This document shows, piece by piece, positions 40,801 to 55,800 of a DNA stretch of 64,000 bases (its first letter is position 1; the number at the start of each line of letters is the position of its first letter). This stretch comes from Arctopsyche grandis. Taxonomy: Eukaryota > Arthropoda > Insecta > Trichoptera > Hydropsychidae. A model generated the notes under the pieces. It saw only the letters and a program-made list of their open reading frames with translations. It searched no databases and was not told the origin of the DNA. The stretch covers positions 14,074,001-14,138,000 of the forward strand of contig NC_135358.1 of assembly GCF_051622035.1 (NCBI RefSeq). The letters are read 5' to 3'. The position numbers and the translations under genes were made by a program.

Positions 40801-43800
40801 GTTCCTAGTGAAAATCGCGTTTAGGTTTATTATTAAATATCTATACAAGACAGTTATCCGTTTTTGGATTTTGACATTTGATATAATTTGAAGAACATTT
40901 TAATGAGTTCAATGTCGTTATAATTTTAAACATACAATAACAATGTATTGCAGCTTAATTTTCTTCAATTACTATGTGACTTAAAAACCACAACTTTTTG
41001 AAAAAAAAGTCAAAAGTTTTTATCAAAAAAGTTGTGTTAAAATAAAACAAGAAACAAATATTTAAAATTTCAAGATTGTTAATTTTTCTTCCGTTTATTT
41101 ATATGTTACAGTCCAAATTTTCACTTCGGTTCGTTCATTAACATACTAGTTTGTTCATACAAGAACTATGAGTTTAAATAAATCCATCAGGGGAAAGCCG
41201 TGATCATGGGGAAAAATAAAAATATAAGATACATTGAGGACAAGCGAATGAGAATTTAAACTTATGCCTAATAGTTTTGGATGAACAAACTTTCGTTTTG
41301 TTTTATGTGTACACTTAAACTGGCCAGATTGTTTCTTGTATGAACAAACTAGTATGTTCATGAACGATCGAAATATACACTTGGACTGCATGTAATATGT
41401 ATAATATTTGGTTCCGCCACTGATTTTACATTGAGTTAACATTGAACAAAAAAATACATAGATATATCACTATGCACTGATTGTCGTCATGTATATAGAG
41501 ATTTGCAACACATTCATTATATACAAAGGATACGAAAAGTTTATTTCGTATACAAAAAAAAATGTAAAAAAAATATATGTATGTGGACGTGCTTCCAGAC
41601 TATAAAATGAACATTTCGCCCTTTTTACTCGTGTACATAAATTCAGGCGTTGTAGTGTTGATTTCAGACACAATGGAAAATGCCTGAAACAGGTGGTGCG
41701 ACGTCGTTTACGCCACTGAAGATTTCTTCAGGCGCATTCTTCTACCATAATATGATATGATTCATAACTCACACAAAACTCGCCTATAAAACGAGACAAT
41801 CAACTTTCGTATCAAAAGGATGACGAAGCCATTCAAAAATAATTCAAAGCATCTCGAATACCGGAAAGTCGATTATTTTCCATTCAATCCCTGCCACTCG
41901 TAAAACACGTATACGTGTTGAAAGCATATCGTAGACATCGACTTGTATACTTAATATATAAAAACTTACCTATTCAGCTGAAATGAAATATGGATTAAAT
42001 TCGAAGACCACATATAATAAACATGGATAAAGTGATTGTACGACTCGGTAAGTTTACAATGGGTAAGTGCGCAACTTGTGCGTGTTCACAAGGGTTTTGG
42101 ACGTCACAACGTGTTTTGGACATTGGGGGTTGGTGCGGTCAGCCCAAGGGATGAAGGCTTCAACCTTTTCCACGCGATAAATCGTTGTCAGAAGCGTATA
42201 CAGTTCGTTCAGGGCGAGGAAAGCAAGAAAGGACTCTCGAAAAAAAAAGGCAAAATGCTGTAGGTGCCGACTTCTTGACTAGTTTATAAGAAACGATGCA
42301 AAAAATTCCACAAGTTGTGTGGTTACATTAAGGTTGAACGAATCTACCTTTAAATATTCAATGGATTCTCACAACAATTGCAAAATACATACTTTTTAAC
42401 CAAAAAACATAAATTTCTGACTTTGAATCACGTTTTAAAAGAGCTAGCGTACTTTGCAAAACCATACTATGTAATATATGTATATTATAAAGTTTCACCT
42501 ATTACTTCTACATGTAAAATATTTATTATGAGATATAAAAGTTCTGTTTCATTTTATAAAGTATCTTAATACGCGTAAAGGTCCGTTTATATTATCCCGC
42601 TCTGCACGGAAAAGACTACTTCCATTCACACTATGCAGCACCGCCCGTTTTCGGCACGTTCATACTTGTTTTGGACCGAGTGCAAGGCAAAATCAGCTTA
42701 AATATACAGTACAGAGCACGACGATACGGCGCAATATTGCTTGCATCGAGTTAATATTGCCACAGTATGACGTTTCCGAATATATTCATATGCACGTGGT
42801 AACACTTCATTAGTACGGGTGCACTCGCCACTATGACACCTTGCATGAATATTTCCACAGTGGTCAAAGAAAATCATTTTGCTTGATACGAACATATTCA
42901 TTTATGTATAATATGTACATATCATGTACTAAATAAAATTTTTCATACCGCAGTTTACGTGCAGTTGCCGGCTTGAGCTGTGCTGTTATAAACGAACCTT
43001 AATAATTAGTATACGATTTTTTTAGAACGTCATAAGAAAAAGTGCGGAAAGTTATATTGCTGAGAAGATTGTATACAAAATATGTCTTGATTATTTTGCA
43101 TACAGTATTTAAAATTTTCATAAATGGATATAAGCATCAAATTTTTGTATATTGCAATATTTCTTACAATAGCAAAGTAAGTTTCATTCAAAGGAATACA
43201 TCCCTCGATGTCTGTATGTAAGGAGGAAAGTATTACATTTAGATCGAATTCACTTACATATAGATCTGGAGTACTATTCTATATGTATGTACCTCTACAT
43301 AGAACCGCTACGCTTCGAAGCTTTCTTGAAAATGTAATCACAAAACACAAACAAAAATAAATACAACATGCAAACTACAAATATAAAACTATGTGAAAAC
43401 GGCCATTGCGCATGCATAGAATCAAGAGGATATATACAGTAAGCAATGAATGATGTATGTATGTACAATATGCCAAATATATAAGTTAATGCTATTAGCT
43501 GTGTAAAGCATAAATGGGGATATCGGCGGGTGGAAGGGGGGTGCCTTTGGGGAGGAGGGTTTAAGGTGGTTTACGGTGCAGCGTGGAAGCTGATGGCGGT
43601 CTCATAAGCCACTTACGGGGATGGAGGCTGGTTTGTTGACGACCACAATGTCCTCGTCCATGTGCACCACCGTGATCGGTTGGCAGGTCACCGGAACCTC
43701 GTGTCTGCAATCCAACTGACAATTAACAAGACGCAAAGGCGCGTGCGCAACAACAACACTATTTATAGTACACTAATCGGAGCAACTCATAGAGACAAGA

Positions 43801-46800
43801 TGCTTCAAAGATACTTAGGATAGGGGCCGGTTATATATGTAAAACAAAAGGGGAAAAATCTCAATCGTTTCAATCAAAGCTATGTATTTTAAATATAATA
43901 ATTTAGACCCGTTGAGACAATCATTTTTAGCACTAGGTTTGTTATTTTTCAATTTGATTGGTGGCATACTGTTAAAGATGCTGTGACTTTTTTTTAATTA
44001 TCTTCCTTCTCGTTTTCCTGGCTTAAAATCAATGATAGGTGTCAAAGTTATCTCCGTCACGGGCAGCAGTGTTTTCGATCGCAGAATCCTTCTTATACAG
44101 ACACTCGATTCTTTAGTTTTATTGAAAATAAGATGAACTTCTTGGGCGTCCATAATATTCTGACGTTGATATTTTAGTACAAAATAATGTAATAAAAAGA
44201 AAAAATCGTGTACGATTGAGATTTTTTCCACTGTTAGGGTGCAGACACACAGAGTAGTACGCGGCATGTGTTTTTTTCCCCCGGATAGTTTTGCACGCCT
44301 GATCTATGCTGTGACAATCCAGGCTAAAACTCACCCTCTGGAGTGTTTTTGGTGACATAGATTTGACATGGTTGACGGATTATTGGCCGAATTAAATTTT
44401 TAATAGTTTAAATTTATAAAAATATTTTAATGATTAGTCGAGGTGATTTCTAAATAATGTATCTGTTTTCAGTGAGTTTTGAGTAATTTTGATACACAAT
44501 CGGCCCAACGTCTGTCGGCCTAATGTCCGTTCGGCCAAGGTTCCGTCAGGCAAGTGTTCATTCCACCAAAAGTCCACGCACGGTTAAACAGTGATGGATA
44601 ACGTTGATATTTGATGAAATGTAGAAGAAACTTGTCGAAATACTAAGATCGTACGAATTAACAACGACATTGGGATACTCCCATCACAGCTGGAGTCTAC
44701 CTAAGCAAGCTGCGCTGTACGATTCCGTGTGTCTGCGCCTTTAAAGGACTTTGTAAAAGATTTAAATAGTTAGTGTAATTTTTCTCAAAGAAAAAATAAA
44801 ACATGACATTCTTTGAATATAATTAATATGTATGAAAATTAAACGTCCTTTCAATAGGACAATTCATGGAAGCAACTCCTTTTTTGGTGTCGTATTACAT
44901 GCTATGATGGAAAATTGTGAAAATAAATACAAACATAAAAATCGAAATATGTACGTTTTTTTTATCAAATCACAATTCAACAAATACACAATTTGAACGT
45001 GTTTTACTTTGGGGAACACAATAAAATCGAAGGTTTTCCAAAGCGATTCATTACATAGATTTAGTATAGTGCCTTTGCACACTTTTTAACTACTCATGGT
45101 ACGTGTGGGTAATTACTTGAAAATTCTACGAAACACAACAAGGGTAAAATATACGTCGACGGCATAGTCAAGTAATGATCTACGAGGTTTTCGTATGAAA
45201 ACTTACCCAATCCCGTCGGGGTAAAATCCCAGTTTCAAAGGATGAAAAAGCTGGTGGAACGTGTCTAGTATACTGATTTATATTTGCACACACCTAAATA
45301 TACATATATAATATTTTTGAATAGACGATAGTTATTCCATTTTTTTTTTTGTAAAATATTTTCAGTCCATTCACGGACGGCGTATATTACGAATTCATAA
45401 TGTGACAGAGGATAGCCGGATTCGTTCGATATACATATGTACGTAAGTATGTAAGTTGCAAATCGAATGTCGAGTTAAAAATCGAACTGTGGTAGATAAT
45501 GACGGCCAATTCGGTCAGGAGAGCCGATTAACCGTCGGTTAGTTAATTGATAATGCTTTTTCCTTTTTCGTTCGTGGAGGCAATACTTTTTCTTTGGAGC
45601 ACGGTTATGGTGATTCTTCTTTCAGCAATTTATCTTCAGTCAGTTCTGCGACGCGAACAAATTGACTCGTGGCTGTGCTATGCTGTGTCGACGTCGATTT
45701 CAGTTTTCCGAATTTCCTCCGAAACGAAACGTAGCGAAGAGTTTTCACATCGATAAAAATATATACAAATTTAAACAAGAGGAAAAAAAAGAAATTGATG
45801 ACAAAAAACCATGTCGCCATAAATTACCACAACGCCACGATAAATTTCAGCGTCAACTAAGACTGGAAAAAAGTGTTTCATACGGAATTTATACGTATCG
45901 ATCGTTTCGCGATATTCGGATCACGTACGTACGACTCGAAAAATTTCTGCGATTGTATGGAAACTAAACAAAGGGTCAGGATTAAACTCACATAATTGAT
46001 TACACGGGGACTTTTTTTAACCTATTTACTTCGACGAATTCACGAGCGAAAGGAAACTGGCGGGCAGGAGTGAGAGTAACAGTGCTGCAATCGGGTTAGA
46101 ATGCCGGAAATTGAGGCCATTAGTAATTTGCAAAACGATATGGCAGGGAGTAGTCTGCAAAGTAGTAGAAGAAGGTTCTCCGGTAATCGACTGTCTGAAA
46201 AGAATGCCTACCAGAGACAAAAGTTGATTGGTACTTCCGACGAGCTTTTGTGATGACAAAATCTCGCGTTGAATTTGAAATTCTACCATGTCGAAAGTCA
46301 TTGTTCTTAAAAGCATCGTTGGGCATTATTATTGAGAATAAATTGGACACGACGAAATTTGATCACAATCACGAAAGGCTTAGTACGACGAAGCAAATTG
46401 CCTGGATTCCGTAGCTAAATATAATATAGCAATAAGACCAGAAATATAATTTGTCAAAACAATAGTAATTAATTATTTATTTAAAAACAAAAGCAATTTG
46501 ATCACTTCAATCTTAAATCAACCTTATAATTCAATATTTTATAACAGACACGAAAATGGTTGCGATTCTTATAACTTATCACTCTTCTCTAAAAGCAGTA
46601 TACTATTCTGTATCATTAACACTTGCCACACTGTGATGGATAACGAGTGACTAGGATTTATATTTTACTTTACTTCTCCAAATATACTGAATGTAGGTTT
46701 TCATATTTTATATATTCTTCATCAAAACCTCTATGATTCGAATTATGTCATTACGGAAATAAAAACATTGATCAATATTAACAGAAATAATTATTTTCGC

Positions 46801-49800
46801 GGGAAGTCCCATGTCACACAGATGCTAGAGAGAGAGAGAGAGAATTCAGTATGCGCCACGCTTAACGGTCAATGTAAGAATGATATCCGCCTTGGAATGA
46901 CGGCTCTACTTATGCCGCTATTTTTTTTCATTTCTTAAAATTATTTATATTATTCGACATTTAATACCCGATAAAATGATTTTTATAGGTAATTAAAATC
47001 GCAAATTTTGCAGTATTTTAACTCAAAACACACTTATATAACTGGACGCTATGAGTCCGACACAGTGGCTAGCGGATTTTTTTAGCGCAGTGGGCAAGTG
47101 TTAGCAGGCATTTGTACAAGATATCGAAATTAATGAAATGTGTTTATTACACGCCTTCTAAGCATATGATTAGTATTAAAAATATGTAGAAAAAACGTAT
47201 CATATGATTTTTGTATGACTTCCATATCAAGCCATAGCATAGCTCACTGGCTAAGCTGTTGTTTACCAGTAGAGAGGTAGTGGGTTTAAATCCCAGCCTG
47301 CTCAGTGATAGATCGAAAACAGGTAAAATTAAATTGAAATAAATGGGATTTTTTTCCAATTATGCATATTTACATATACGAATGTTGCACGACACGACAA
47401 GTTTGCAGCAAGCCGCAAGTCCGTTTCAGATAACAACGACTCGTGTGAGTAATGGTCGTCGGAAGTGGCATTGCGAACTGCTGCCAGTGCTCGATAATCC
47501 GGCGTCCATTTCCGGTTTTCACGATGCAATGGCGATCGGAGGAAATCCGGAAATCATTACAACCAAAATCGATACACCCACACACCTACAAGGATGAAAA
47601 GCTTCGAGGACGAACGTATTGTACGATGACTGGTGAAAGTTCGACGAAGGAGGGGGGATATTGGGGTGGGATTTGCTTTATATGTATTATCGTCCAAGTA
47701 CCGGGACATAATGGACCGCTTAATTCGTCCGGGGCACTTACGCACCATTATTAAATGGCTGTCTGTGTGTACACAAAACGCGTGTCGGCACAAAGGACAA
47801 GTGGCATTAAAATCGCATCATGTCGCCGGCGACAGGTGAACAGGCGCGTGATAAATGATGTCGAACACCATCGCGTTTGTAATCTTATGACCCGACCGAA
47901 AATATACACAAAGAGTTCGCACACTAAATAAGGAACGTATTATGAAATTTTCCAGCGCCCGTTAGCAATGTAAAATCGGAAAATGCAGATTCAAACTTGA
48001 GAAAAAAAATTCTATGAAAATACCTATGTACATGTGTGTGTGTGTATGAGGGAAGGGGGTGGGAGGGTGTTCGTTTTGACTCGTTCGACGTTAGATTTGA
48101 TTTGATTGATTACCTCGGACAAAAAGTGGGTCGTTGAATGTTATATTTTCAATATAACGAATAGTGCTTCATGGAATACATTGAATTTAATACATTTAAA
48201 GCGATGAATAATTTAATAATACGTGCCAACGGAGATGTATCGAAGAAGAAAGTTTCGTCGAAATTGAAGAATTTACCGAATTGCGAAATTTTATTAGCTT
48301 TTTATTTCATTCTATAGAATCTTGATCTACATATACGATTTGAACGAGTGAAATTCTTTTATTTAGCAATTTTTTTATAAATTATCATCCGTGACGATGA
48401 TGACCTTTACAAAAAAATACATTTATTTTATAGAATAAGACAAATAATTTCAATACTACATACGTATGTATAGGTATATTCGTAGTATCATTTAACCCTT
48501 TGACTGCTACAACAACGATAAATCGTTGTTTTGAAATCGGCGAAGATTGCTACGACGATCGTTGTTGACGTCATTAATTGTCGTATTTCGATACTTTCTT
48601 TGAGCCACCAGCGCATCAGTGGCACGAAACATTTTTTTTATATACGTATTTATATTTATTTTTCAATCAAGCTTTATAAATATTTATCAATTTTTTAAAT
48701 AAAAGCTCTTCAATTTCGGGTTCATCATCAAAGTAAATTTCGGGTTCGTTGTCAATGTCATATAAGGAGTTATTACTTGGGAATTGATTATTATCGATAA
48801 ATTCATTTTCAGAATCAGTAGAGCTGCTGATTTGTCGAGTTCCTCGGCGAGGAGCTATTATTTCGCTTTCATCACTTTCACTGTCCGATATCATTTTGCA
48901 GAGTTAAAATAAATGGCAAAAAACAATAGAAATCCGCTTTCAATTATATAGGTCACGAGACGTCACGAATTCATGCAATCAATCAAATGCAACTGAAATG
49001 CATACAAAATGTTTATGATACATGTTGAAAAATTATTTGATTATTAGAAACTTCGCATCCTTGTGTGTCTCGCTCATACGTACACAATTAAAACCAAGAA
49101 AGAAAGAAAGAGAGACCGCTAACTGTTTCGAATATATCGCATGTTGTAAGGATACATCGATATCTAAAAATAGATTATTGAAAAGAATAAAGCCTCGGAA
49201 AACAATCGTCAAAACTTATTTAGTGTATATATGTAGGTATCTCTTTCGCACGCACGCATGTAAAAGCAAGACAGAAAGAGAGAGCACGAGTCCACGACTG
49301 CTTCTTAAAAATGTATATAAAGTATTATAAAAATTACGAGTGTTCGGCGAAGTAAGTATGTAAAAAAAAATATTATATTAATTTTTTTCAAAATAATTAC
49401 AAATGTTAGCATTTTTCGCTTGGACATTGAAAAACCTCGTAGCAGCCAAAGGGTTAAGGCTTTTATGATGAATGAATAAATACATAACTAACCATACTAA
49501 ATTAACAAATGAAAAAATGCATCGATCAAAATACACTTTCAAATTCGATTTCAATTAGTGGTCCAAACACGTTTTATAATATTTTTTTACAGATTTATAT
49601 ATTCTATAATTTTTAAAAACACATACTCAGCATACCCTAAAGCAGATTATTTGAGATAGTCCAATTTATTCAAAGACGAAAGATAAAATAATTTTTGAAG
49701 TATTTGGATTAACTGGAAAATCGTTTTACATGCATTTTTATCGCATCATCTAGAGCAGATTGTAGAATTTTCTCATAATCTGATAACGATAAAGTTTCCC

Positions 49801-52800
49801 CATCATTATTGTATTAACAAATCCATATCGTAAGCAGCGACTCACCCAATACAACAAAGTTACAATTCTGCAGCAGAAATCACAGGTGCAATAGATAAAG
49901 TAATAATAATAATAATAAAGCGTGGATTATCCGCATTGAAAAAAATTGCATTATTTCATATACATATATAATATCTTGAAATTGCATGGGGGATTGAATC
50001 CTTTTTGTGTACCATGAATGAAGTCAACTTGAGGGGAGGATGAATAGTAACCATACAAATAAAAAGTGGAGAGGGGGGGGGGAGTTGTAATAATCACCTG
50101 TGCACGATGTTGGCTAGGAGATCGTTGTGGCGGAGTCTGTAGTCAGGTGGCACGCGGTCGTAGTTGACTGTGAGCGTGCCAGCACGAACGCACCTCTCGT
50201 ATTCGGCTGCAGGGTGGGCACGAAATTCGCGTGCGAACACGTCCAGTATGCGTTCGCCCACCCATCGGCCCTTGGTGAAAGTCGTGAACGTGAAGTAGTA
50301 AGGGTACACCTTGCGGAGACCTAAAACACACGCATATATGATTTAAATGAAAAACAATAAACATATAATTAAAAAAAAAAATCTATGTATTGGGGGAGAA
50401 ATGTGTAAATTATTTGAATGTGACACAAATTATAATACTCATAGGGGAATTTAGGGTACTGTCGCGTGCCAATTTAATTAACGTACTACATATGTGGTGG
50501 TTAAGAAAGTTGTACGAAATAGGTATGGTAAAGAAAGTCATGCAGGGAATGTAGGGATTCCAATGTACCGACTACCGAAACCGTTTCTTGCGGTGTTTGG
50601 ACAAAATTTTAATCTTTGGTACTACCGTCAGTACCGAAATATAATAATTATAATTTAGAAGAAAACGTTGTATCGTCGAAGAATGAGCCGACAGTCAACT
50701 CCTCTTTGACCTGTTATTCAAAGAAGCCGCTAAGTGTATTTGCGCGGTTTAGAGGCACTCAAAACATTTTTTTTTGTGATTTAGAAAGTAATAAATGAAT
50801 TAAAGTAAAAAAATTAAAATAATAACCGATAAACCGATAGTTAATGATTTAATATTTTATGAACTATTAACTCAATTGCATTGTATTAATTGCTTTAATA
50901 AACCAATACCGGCAAATAAAGATATTACCGGTAGTGATAAATGTTGGGATTTTTCTGATTCCTAGTTACTTATCTACATACCAAGTCATTTTATCTAGAT
51001 ACATACATACATACATACTATGTACATATATTTTTTTTGTCAAATACCCCAAATGTTCGGTCAAGTTTGCATATTATGTAGTTTAGTTGCATGCGGATTT
51101 CTAATGAAAGTATTTAAATATCAAATTTCAATATCCGGTTAAAATCTGTATGTTTTGTATACTTTTCGATTCGAAAAATAGTGCCTTAAAATTTCGATAA
51201 TATTGTAATGTATAAATATTTAATTTCTTCTTGCATTAGAAGGAAAATCATTGAATAATATGATTTAATAAAAAACAATAATGTTTGAAATTAATTAATA
51301 GCTACTACGTATTGAAAGTATAAAATTGTAATTTATTTCTATTAATTTAAAATATTTATTTTATAATAAAATAAGTAGAAAGTTACATCGATATGTACAT
51401 ATATTCTTCTTACTGAATCCATAATTTCACACATTTATCATTTTCGTAATTGAAAAAAAAATGATTTCATCACATACGTACGTGTGAAAATATTTGAAAG
51501 CAAATTTAGTTGGAAGAAAGGATACAAAAATATAGGTTGAAAAGAAAAATGTAGAATATTTCAACATGTAGACATTTTGAAAAGATGAGCTCGTATTTTA
51601 GGCATTCCATTTCATTAAAGGGTTGTAAAAAGTCAACGCGCAATTTACATAAAGGTGAAACCTTTTATGAGTATAAAGGGCGAAGGGGTGAATGGAAAAA
51701 ATGCTTTTATGAGTCTACCTCTCCACTCAATTACTATAATATAACGTGGTTGGAACTATACAAATCAACGAATATACCACTGCAATTAAAAAAAAAGTAA
51801 TTGAATAGCGGAAACGGAACTGACTATAGTAAAGCAGGAAAGTTCAGAATTGATCGCAGCAAATGCCCAGCTTTAATGCCACGGTTTGGACGGAGAGTGG
51901 AAACGAAATCGCGATAAAGTGCAATAAATCCGGATGATGCGGTTCAAAAAGAAAAAAGGCAGAAAATCAAGGAAGAAGGTTTATAAGAATGAGTAATACA
52001 TTTGAGTCGTGTAGAAGGCCAATTTGTCTAGTCGCCCCGCGGGGTGGGCGTTCAAAATGTCAGACCCCAAAGGAGTCTATCTGCACGGCAAACAAAACTA
52101 AAGGTCTACAATCGACCTTTTGATCTAGTTAAGGAACAACAACGACGAAGAAAAAAAAAACGGTTAAAAAGCGATAAACGGAAACCATTTACATATTAAA
52201 AATTATGTACAGCCTCATTAAACTTGATATCAAAAAGTAAATAGAAATTCGTTAAAAAATGTGATACTTGTTAAGAAATTGTACCAATTATAATCTTGAT
52301 TGAAGGTTATGAACAAAAGAAGAATATTAATATGTACATATCAAGAAAAATTTGTAACAACCGATTTGCATTAGAATAAATAGTTAATATTATGGCTCGA
52401 TTATAAATATATCAATTTAGAAATCATATGATATGTACATTATTATTATACATATATGTATGAATATATGAGCCGTTATATTTGAAAGGGGCGGAAGTCC
52501 AATTTTCAGTTCCAAAAACACTTTCTGTTTGACTTAATTCACAAATTTTTATCACTACGTTTAGTTCGATTTATCCAGAATCTCGGAAAGGCAGAATAAA
52601 CGTATGTACATACATATTATACGCCACCAGTATTTAAAAATATTGTTAAACGCACAACAAAATATATTTATTGTTTGGCAAGATATTTAAGATATTAATA
52701 AGGAAAGTGGACTTATGCCACTTTCAATTATAACGGCTCATACATTGGATTTATTATCGTCAGTTATTTGTGGACCATACCATACATTCAGTTACCATAT

Positions 52801-55800
52801 GATCGTCTAATATTGTTATCTAAGATAAGGGTTGATATTAAATATTATACGAGACAAGGCTTCAAACATACATACATATTATAGAAATGTGAAAGTGTAA
52901 TTTTCGTTAGAAAACTACGAGGTCTTGGAATAGACGAATAGAATTAGATAAAAAAGAAGCCGAAAAGTAAAAGCCCATTTTATCTGGAATTCTAAAAAGG
53001 AATATAAATAACAATAACGCCGAGATAGGATCTAAAACGAAATTTTGAAGGTATCTAGGCTGAAATAAATCGAAAAGAAAAAAGTAAGTATGTATAGGTA
53101 TAATAAATGTAGTATATATTTTTGCCGTCGAATATTTGCGTCGTTTCTCAGAAGCGAAACTGATAACGTCGGGGTCTAACCGTATTGAAGTCGACTGAAA
53201 AACAAAAATAAAAATACCTCAAATGTCCAAGACACGCGGAACCCGACGCGAATTCGGATATGGGCGTATTTTCGTAATTAATTCAAGTTTGTTATATGAA
53301 AGGATGAAAAAAAAAAAAACAACAAACGACGACGTGTGTGTGTGGTTTTCAATTCGCCATTTTCTCTGAAACAAAAGCGTGTTGGCGATTTAACGTGGCG
53401 GGCGTGGTGACCGCCAAGGGCCAGACAAAGTCCACGAAGAACGGACAGAGCCACGCCCAAGGTTTATTAGAGACGATGCATTATGATTAACGGGGCAGTG
53501 ATTTAGGGGCAGATGATTATAAGGCAGGCACGAAAGTCTGACTCCGTCTGGACAGACGATATGGGCGATACAAAGTGGCAAATATTATACTAACCAATGC
53601 GTGACAAACGAGATTGATATTAATGAAAAAATACTCCCCGAAATTGGCATACACATATAAATTAACAATATTTTCCACTTGGGAAAAAGGTAATTTTTTT
53701 CAAACCTTCTAGTCGACTGTTTCCAACACTCACACTCTATTCCTGTTTATCTTCTACGATCAATATTCTTTGTCGTCTTTACATTTACCTACTATTTTGT
53801 GTACCTAAAACCTTCTTCGGTTTTAGTTGGATATTTATTAAGTCCATGTTTTATTAATTCCCATTGCGTAAATTTTACTAAATTACTTCTCACGATCCAC
53901 CTAGTATCAATGTACATACATACAGATGTGACTTGTTTTTTATTTAGTAGATTTTTACATATATAAGACTGTATTAATGTATAGTAAATATTGCATCCTC
54001 AATAGTATTACATTGTAAAATAGTAGAAGTAATTAATAATTTATATTAAGGTGAAATCATTGACATGTCTGATAATAAAGAAGAGGAAATAAGTATCAAA
54101 TTAGAATATAGTGCATTTGGGTGAAAGAATGCCGTATTCAATTCTAAAATGCCATTGTGTCTGAAGAAAAAGATGAAGTATGGATATGAAACTTGGGAAT
54201 TGAACGCCAGAATGCTGCATAAGGTCAAAGAAGTATGGAACGCTATATGCTTGGCATAACAATACGAGATACAAAAAGGAATACGTGGGTTAGAAGTATG
54301 GCAAGAAAATAGAAGGTGGTTGATGTAATGGTGAAAGTAAAGAAATTGAGTATAAATCACGTAGTTAGAAGAATGCACAATAGATGGAAGAAAAAAGTGC
54401 TCGAATGGTACCCAAGAGAATGTAAAAGGGTGCAAGAAAGGCCACAGGGGAGATGGGTGGATGAAATTATAAAAAAAAACGTTTGGGATGAGATGGATAA
54501 GAGTTGCTCAAAACAGAGACGAACGGAAGCGAATTGGAGAGGCCTTCATCCAGCAGTAGATGGAAAATGGCTGTGAATGATTATGATGATGACGATGTTT
54601 TTGGTGAAATTATTTTTAAATATAGAACTACATACATAGTATAAAACTTATTATCTTATAAAATAAATCAATTTTGAGTTAAATGCACCACTCACGTCCA
54701 AATTATATGAATTGATATAACTAAAGTTACCAAATATTCGAATATGAAGCTATAAATCGTTTTTTACACGATATTACAACAGTGATTGTGAGTTGCTGAA
54801 TTTTACAAATTTTTTCTAAAATAAAGCATTTAAAAAGGCTTTACATTATGTACAATAATATATGTATGATGAACGAACTGTATACACGTGCTGTATAATA
54901 AACGTGGCCGGATTTAAATTGAATATTAAGATTTTATTATGATAACTGCGTTTGTAAATTTGAAATTGTCTCAAATAATTTTTAAGCAGCCACTTTTACG
55001 TTTTCATAAAATTTTAATATGACGACTCGTGAAAATGTCACATTTATTATCCGAAACGAGGTTAACATCCTTCTACAAATTGACAAAGAAAACTTGAAAT
55101 CCAAAAAAAAAAAATTAAGGGAATGAAGGAACAATTTTTCAATTGAATTGTTGGATTTAACAATAAGCATTGTGGGAATTAGAAGACGCGATGTTTAACA
55201 TTAGCACGACCATTAATGAAACAGATGGTACGTGGCACGTAACCGCAACGTGACGGTGGTAAAGCAGTACATATCCGTGGCAATAAATCGACAGGGAGAG
55301 CACGCCTCGCCCCGGGGACACTTTTGTTTTAGTATAATGCAAAGGCTAAAATTGTGCAAAAATACTGCTCAAAGGATTAAAGCCACGCCAAGCCATGCTA
55401 AAACATCGCTAAGGACCCACACGATCCTAAGCAAATTAAACAGCCCGGCAACGTATTATATTATTATACACGTCGGTCGTAAAAGGTACGACCACTTTAA
55501 GAATGTCATTCAATTCTTGCCACAGGCTAAGCGGTAAAATTCATAGAAAATTTCATAAATTAATATTTAAGCACGAAATGAGATAAAACCAAATTATATG
55601 GAGTACATGTTGTAATCTAAAACACACACATGGACTCCTAATATTTTTTTGAATCGCAAACCCTTTGGTAGCCGTTTACATATATTGTACTCCTCATAAT
55701 AAAAACATGTTTGTAATTTATTAAGTCCAAATATTCTCCCACTGCGCTAAAGCTTAAAATTTTAAATCTTAAAGCTCATTAGAAAGATCTACAATCGATT

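Noticed and set aside
45547..45967. Two overlapping plus-strand ORFs of 69 and 101 codons
   Set aside because: No recognisable domain, no splice context, and the opposite strand is also open; probably composition driven.
54046..54435. 129-aa minus-strand ORF rich in Phe and Ser
   Set aside because: It is antisense to the RTE LINE remnant and shows no domain.
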